The notes under the pieces: generated by a model
Databases searched by the model: none
What the model was told of the DNA's origin: nothing
The model's input: the letters and a program-made list of their open reading frames with translations, nothing else
Shown here: one piece after another, positions 5,644 to 8,348 of the stretch
Layout of the letters: the number at the start of each line of letters is the position of its first letter
How positions within the stretch are numbered: position 1 is the first letter of the stretch
Source: Promethearchaeota archaeon
GTDB taxonomy: Archaea > Asgardarchaeota > Lokiarchaeia > Sigynarchaeales > SOKP01
Direction: 5' to 3'
Length of the DNA stretch: 8,348 bases
NCBI GenBank assembly: GCA_019894655.1
Contig: JAGXNZ010000033.1
Coordinates: 1-8,348, forward strand
Program-made: the position numbers and the translations under genes

Positions 5644-7836
5644 ATGAATTTTTGCCCAAACTGCGAAAAAGTATTATATCCTACTAATAATCGGCTTTAT
5701 TGTAAAGGTTGTTCTCTCTTTTATGTTCTGAAAGAGGGTATAGTAGTGAACAATGACAATAACTTATTGCGCGAAATTAATCCTGCAAGTTTTGATAATA
5801 ACAACTCTAAAGCGGAGTATAAAAAAAAATCAGATAAAGATACGAGTAATTCAAATCCTCAAAAAACGAGTTACCTAACCTTTTTTCCTTATGAGCATTT
5901 TAGAATAGAACAAGAGAATATTATAAAGCAAATCGAAAAAGCTTCGCTGGAAAAAAAAAATTCTTTACTTGCGGCACCGAACGGAACAGGTAAGACCATT
6001 ATCGCTTTAAGCGCTATGTTACCTATAGCAATTAAAAAGAATTTAAAAATAATATATTTATGTCGCACCCATTCCCAAAACACTCGGATTATCAAGGAAC
6101 TTACAAAAATTTCGAATCATTTGAGAAATAATGATATTAATATTAAGGTTAACGGACTTTCTATTCGGGGAAGGAACGAAATGTGCCTTAATGAAGTACT
6201 TTTGTCTTTAAAACTTAATCCCCGAGAATCTATGGCTGTATGCTCAGATTTAAGAAAAAATAGGAGCTGTAAATATTTTCTCAACCTAATTAAAAAGAGA
6301 GATCAATACGATAATTTAATTCATATCGCTCCTGAAATTTTCAATAAACCCATAGATGCTGAAGATTTAATAAAATTTTGTAGCGATCAAAAATTGTGTC
6401 CTTATTTCCTAAGTAAATTTCTCTTAAAAGATATGAAAATTATAATATGCAATTATCAATGGTTATTCAACCCTTTTATCCGGCAGAATTTTATGCAATT
6501 TATAGATAAAGAATTAACTAATTGCATTTTAGTAGTCGATGAATGCCACAATGTTATTGATATAGCAACTGAAGTTAACTCCGATAGGATAAACCCATAT
6601 ACTCTTAGATTATGCTTAAAAGATCTTGAGATATATCGTTCACCACCTATTATGATATCATTCGTGAAGACTCTTATAAGTCACTTAGAAAAAAAGAAGA
6701 AAACTCTTAATTTTGAAACAGAAATAGACGCTGAGAAATTCTTAGCTCAAGTGTATTCTATCTTGCGCATTGGAAATTTAAATGAGTTTAAAAATTTCGT
6801 AAATGACTTACTAGATTTTAGTGCATCTGTTCACGAAGAGAAATTAGCTAATGGAGATGTTTCAAGAGATTATTTAGGATCTTTAGCAGTTTTCTGGACA
6901 AAATGGATAAAATGTTATCTACTGGAAAATTATTTCTTTTGTTACCATATCAAAGAGGTTAAAGGGAAATCTACAATCTCTATAGAAATAGTAGCATTAG
7001 ATCCTAGAGAAATCGCTATTCCTATTTTGAAAGAATGCTATACGAGCTTGCATCTTTCAGGAACAGTTAACCCATATGTATATAATAATTTAATGGGTTT
7101 ACAACAGAGTGGAAAAAATTACAAGGGCATAATCGCGGAATCTCCATTTCAAAGACAAAATATTAAGGCTATTATAACTGAAGGTGTGGATACTCGTAGA
7201 AAAAATCGAAATCCTCCAATGTTTAAAAAGATGCTCTCTAAAATTGAAGAAGTTATTAGCAGCACCCCAGCAAATATAGGTATATTTTGTGCATCGTACA
7301 AAATTCTAAATGCTTTAATCAAAAGTGGTATTGAATCTATCGCTATGAATTACAACAAGAAATTATTTACTGAGGAACCTGGTCTTTCTGCTTCTGAAAA
7401 TGCTTCATTAATAAATGATTTTAAATCAACGGCTTCTAAACCTCGTAATGGAGCAATTTTGTTAGGAGTATGTGGCGGAAGAAATTCCGAAGGAGAGGAT
7501 TATCCTGGTGATCATATGAATTCTGTAATCATCGCTGGCTTCCCTTATCACTTACCTACTCCTCGTGTTGATGCTAAAATTAAATATTACGATAAAGTTT
7601 TTAACGATCAAGGATGGAATTTTGCGTATCTTTATCCCGCTATTCAACGGGCAAATCAAGCAGCTGGGCGCCCAATAAGAAAATTAAAAGATAAAGGGGC
7701 TATAATCTTCATGGATTCCCGCTTTAAACAAAAATCCAAATGGATTGCTGACTGGATAAGAAACGAGATAGAAATTGTTCCAGATAAACCCAATGCTATA
7801 ATACGAAATTTTAGCAGCTTTTGGGGTAAGATGTAA
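5644..7836 (+). CDS. XPD/Rad3-like FeS helicase with N-terminal zinc ribbon
   Basis: This is a superfamily 2 DNA helicase of the XPD/Rad3/DinG group, expected to unwind DNA 5' to 3' in repair or a related process. Residues 1-35 form a zinc ribbon (C4, C7, C20, C23) resembling the N-terminal ribbon of RPB9/TFS-type transcription proteins, and a polar linker runs to about 77. Walker A is APNGTGKT (111-118), and motif Ia is YLCRTHSQ (138-145). The iron-sulfur cysteines are most likely C181, C200, C209 and C252 (LCPYFLSK); C246 is an extra one. Walker B is VVDECH (297-302), where the family normally has DEAH. A variable Arch-like region follows (about 305-440). Motif III is LSGTV (471-475), motif V GGRNSEGEDY (611-620) and motif VI QAAGRPIR (672-679). 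At 730 residues it is within the family range. The ATG is preceded by a TATA-like TTATAAGATA about 22 bases away, fitting a leaderless transcript. The exact role (NER, RTEL-like, DinG-like) is undecided. Confidence 0.92.
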   Translation: MNFCPNCEKVLYPTNNRLYCKGCSLFYVLKEGIVVNNDNNLLREINPASFDNNNSKAEYKKKSDKDTSNSNPQKTSYLTFFPYEHFRIEQENIIKQIEKASLEKKNSLLAAPNGTGKTIIALSAMLPIAIKKNLKIIYLCRTHSQNTRIIKELTKISNHLRNNDINIKVNGLSIRGRNEMCLNEVLLSLKLNPRESMAVCSDLRKNRSCKYFLNLIKKRDQYDNLIHIAPEIFNKPIDAEDLIKFCSDQKLCPYFLSKFLLKDMKIIICNYQWLFNPFIRQNFMQFIDKELTNCILVVDECHNVIDIATEVNSDRINPYTLRLCLKDLEIYRSPPIMISFVKTLISHLEKKKKTLNFETEIDAEKFLAQVYSILRIGNLNEFKNFVNDLLDFSASVHEEKLANGDVSRDYLGSLAVFWTKWIKCYLLENYFFCYHIKEVKGKSTISIEIVALDPREIAIPILKECYTSLHLSGTVNPYVYNNLMGLQQSGKNYKGIIAESPFQRQNIKAIITEGVDTRRKNRNPPMFKKMLSKIEEVISSTPANIGIFCASYKILNALIKSGIESIAMNYNKKLFTEEPGLSASENASLINDFKSTASKPRNGAILLGVCGGRNSEGEDYPGDHMNSVIIAGFPYHLPTPRVDAKIKYYDKVFNDQGWNFAYLYPAIQRANQAAGRPIRKLKDKGAIIFMDSRFKQKSKWIADWIRNEIEIVPDKPNAIIRNFSSFWGKM

Positions 7837-7839
7837 TTT

Positions 7840-8348
7840 TTATCTTGGTTTAAACTTTATTGATATAACTATAACTGAGATCACTGGAAATATTATCATA
7901 AAAGACATAGCTATAAAATAACCGCTATTAAAACTTAATAATAGGGTGAAAAAGAGCCCTCCAACAAAACTTCCTGAAAATACACTAGCATTCGCATAAC
8001 CCATTATCTGTCCCTTATTTTTAGGTGTCGTATTTTGAGCGATATACACAATAGTAGCTGACCAATGCATAGAATAACTAAAAGCAAATATAAGTTGGAA
8101 GATAAAATAAATCAAAAAATTAGTTGCGATGACGTAACCAAAAATCGTTATTGCACTTAATATATAACCCATAACCATGAAAGTTTTAACATTTTTACTC
8201 GTAATTATCCTTCCTGCTAATAGCATCAGAAAAAATTGTAGGAAAAAATTTATTCCAATTAAAAAACCTACCTCAGAACCACTACTTAAATATAAAATCA
8301 TTATGAGGGCAAGTATAGACATTATTGGTTTAATGCCAAAATTCCTGA
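7840..8348 (-). CDS. Major facilitator superfamily transporter, C-terminal half (partial)
   Basis: The reading frame is open to the window edge. An ATG at 8322 exists, but eight further codons upstream (RNFGIKPI) continue without a stop, so the gene very probably begins outside the window. The visible 168 residues fit transmembrane helices 7-12 of a 12-helix major facilitator. Numbered from that ATG, hydrophobic segments lie at about 1-12, 17-37, 47-66, 68-94, 106-130 and 132-155. The loop AGRIITSKNVK (36-46) after the second segment sits where the C-half copy of motif A occurs. NTTPKNKGQIMGYANA (97-112) resembles the loop before helix 11. The substrate cannot be told from this half; drug or metabolite efflux is only one guess. 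The gene is convergent with the helicase, with three bases between the two stop codons. Confidence 0.8.
   Translation of the reverse strand, partial: RNFGIKPIMSILALIMILYLSSGSEVGFLIGINFFLQFFLMLLAGRIITSKNVKTFMVMGYILSAITIFGYVIATNFLIYFIFQLIFAFSYSMHWSATIVYIAQNTTPKNKGQIMGYANASVFSGSFVGGLFFTLLLSFNSGYFIAMSFMIIFPVISVIVISIKFKPR

Noticed and set aside
5889..6095. Minus-strand frame inside the helicase gene
   Set aside because: It is opposite the Walker A region of a well-supported gene and has no domain signal.
7840..8322. A complete 160-residue membrane protein starting at the ATG at 8322
   Set aside because: The frame stays open to the window edge and the helices fit the second half of a 12-helix transporter, so this ATG is most likely internal.
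1..8348. CRISPR array, insertion sequence, integrase or other mobile element
   Set aside because: No regularly spaced repeats, transposase or integrase motifs, or terminal inverted repeats were seen.

Overview
The window is AT-rich (about one third G+C by eye), compact and entirely protein-coding in character. It carries eight genes: seven complete and one cut by the right edge. I see no rRNA, tRNA, CRISPR array or insertion sequence. The gene mix points to an archaeon of the Asgard group, most like Lokiarchaeia. A Rab/Ras-type small GTPase, a presenilin-type intramembrane aspartyl protease and an XPD/Rad3-type iron-sulfur helicase sit beside typically archaeal genes: an F420-hydrogenase beta-subunit family flavoprotein, a 3-hydroxyacyl-CoA dehydrogenase and a small winged-helix protein. 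Several promoters look archaeal, with TATA boxes 22-40 bases ahead of the start codon and little or no leader. The lineage is an inference from content and has not been tested by phylogeny.

Layout, left to right. 22-1089 (+): nine-helix-type membrane protease of the presenilin family, with both catalytic aspartates and a variant PAL motif. 1150-2340 (+): NAD-dependent 3-hydroxyacyl-CoA dehydrogenase without a fused crotonase domain. 2505-2795 (+): small winged-helix DNA-binding protein behind a clear TATA box. 2796-3094: mostly featureless intergenic DNA ending in a promoter. 3107-4045 (+): FrhB/FdhB-family iron-sulfur flavoprotein. 4055-4606 (-): Rab-like GTPase, convergent with the previous gene across a hairpin and T-tract. 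4673-5542 (-): polytopic membrane protein of unknown function. 5644-7836 (+): XPD-like helicase with an N-terminal zinc ribbon, divergent from the membrane protein. 7840-8348 (-): C-terminal half of a major facilitator transporter, running off the window.

There is no obvious single pathway. The dehydrogenase (beta-oxidation type) and the FrhB-like protein (flavin/iron-sulfur electron transfer) are energy-metabolism genes but lie in separate transcription units. The GTPase and the unknown membrane protein are in tandem on the minus strand and could be functionally linked, although the GTPase seems to have its own promoter. The most notable content is the presenilin homologue, whose motifs look closer to eukaryotic presenilin than to the generic archaeal signal-peptide-peptidase-like family, and the fusion of an RPB9/TFIIS-like zinc ribbon to an XPD helicase with a DECH box.
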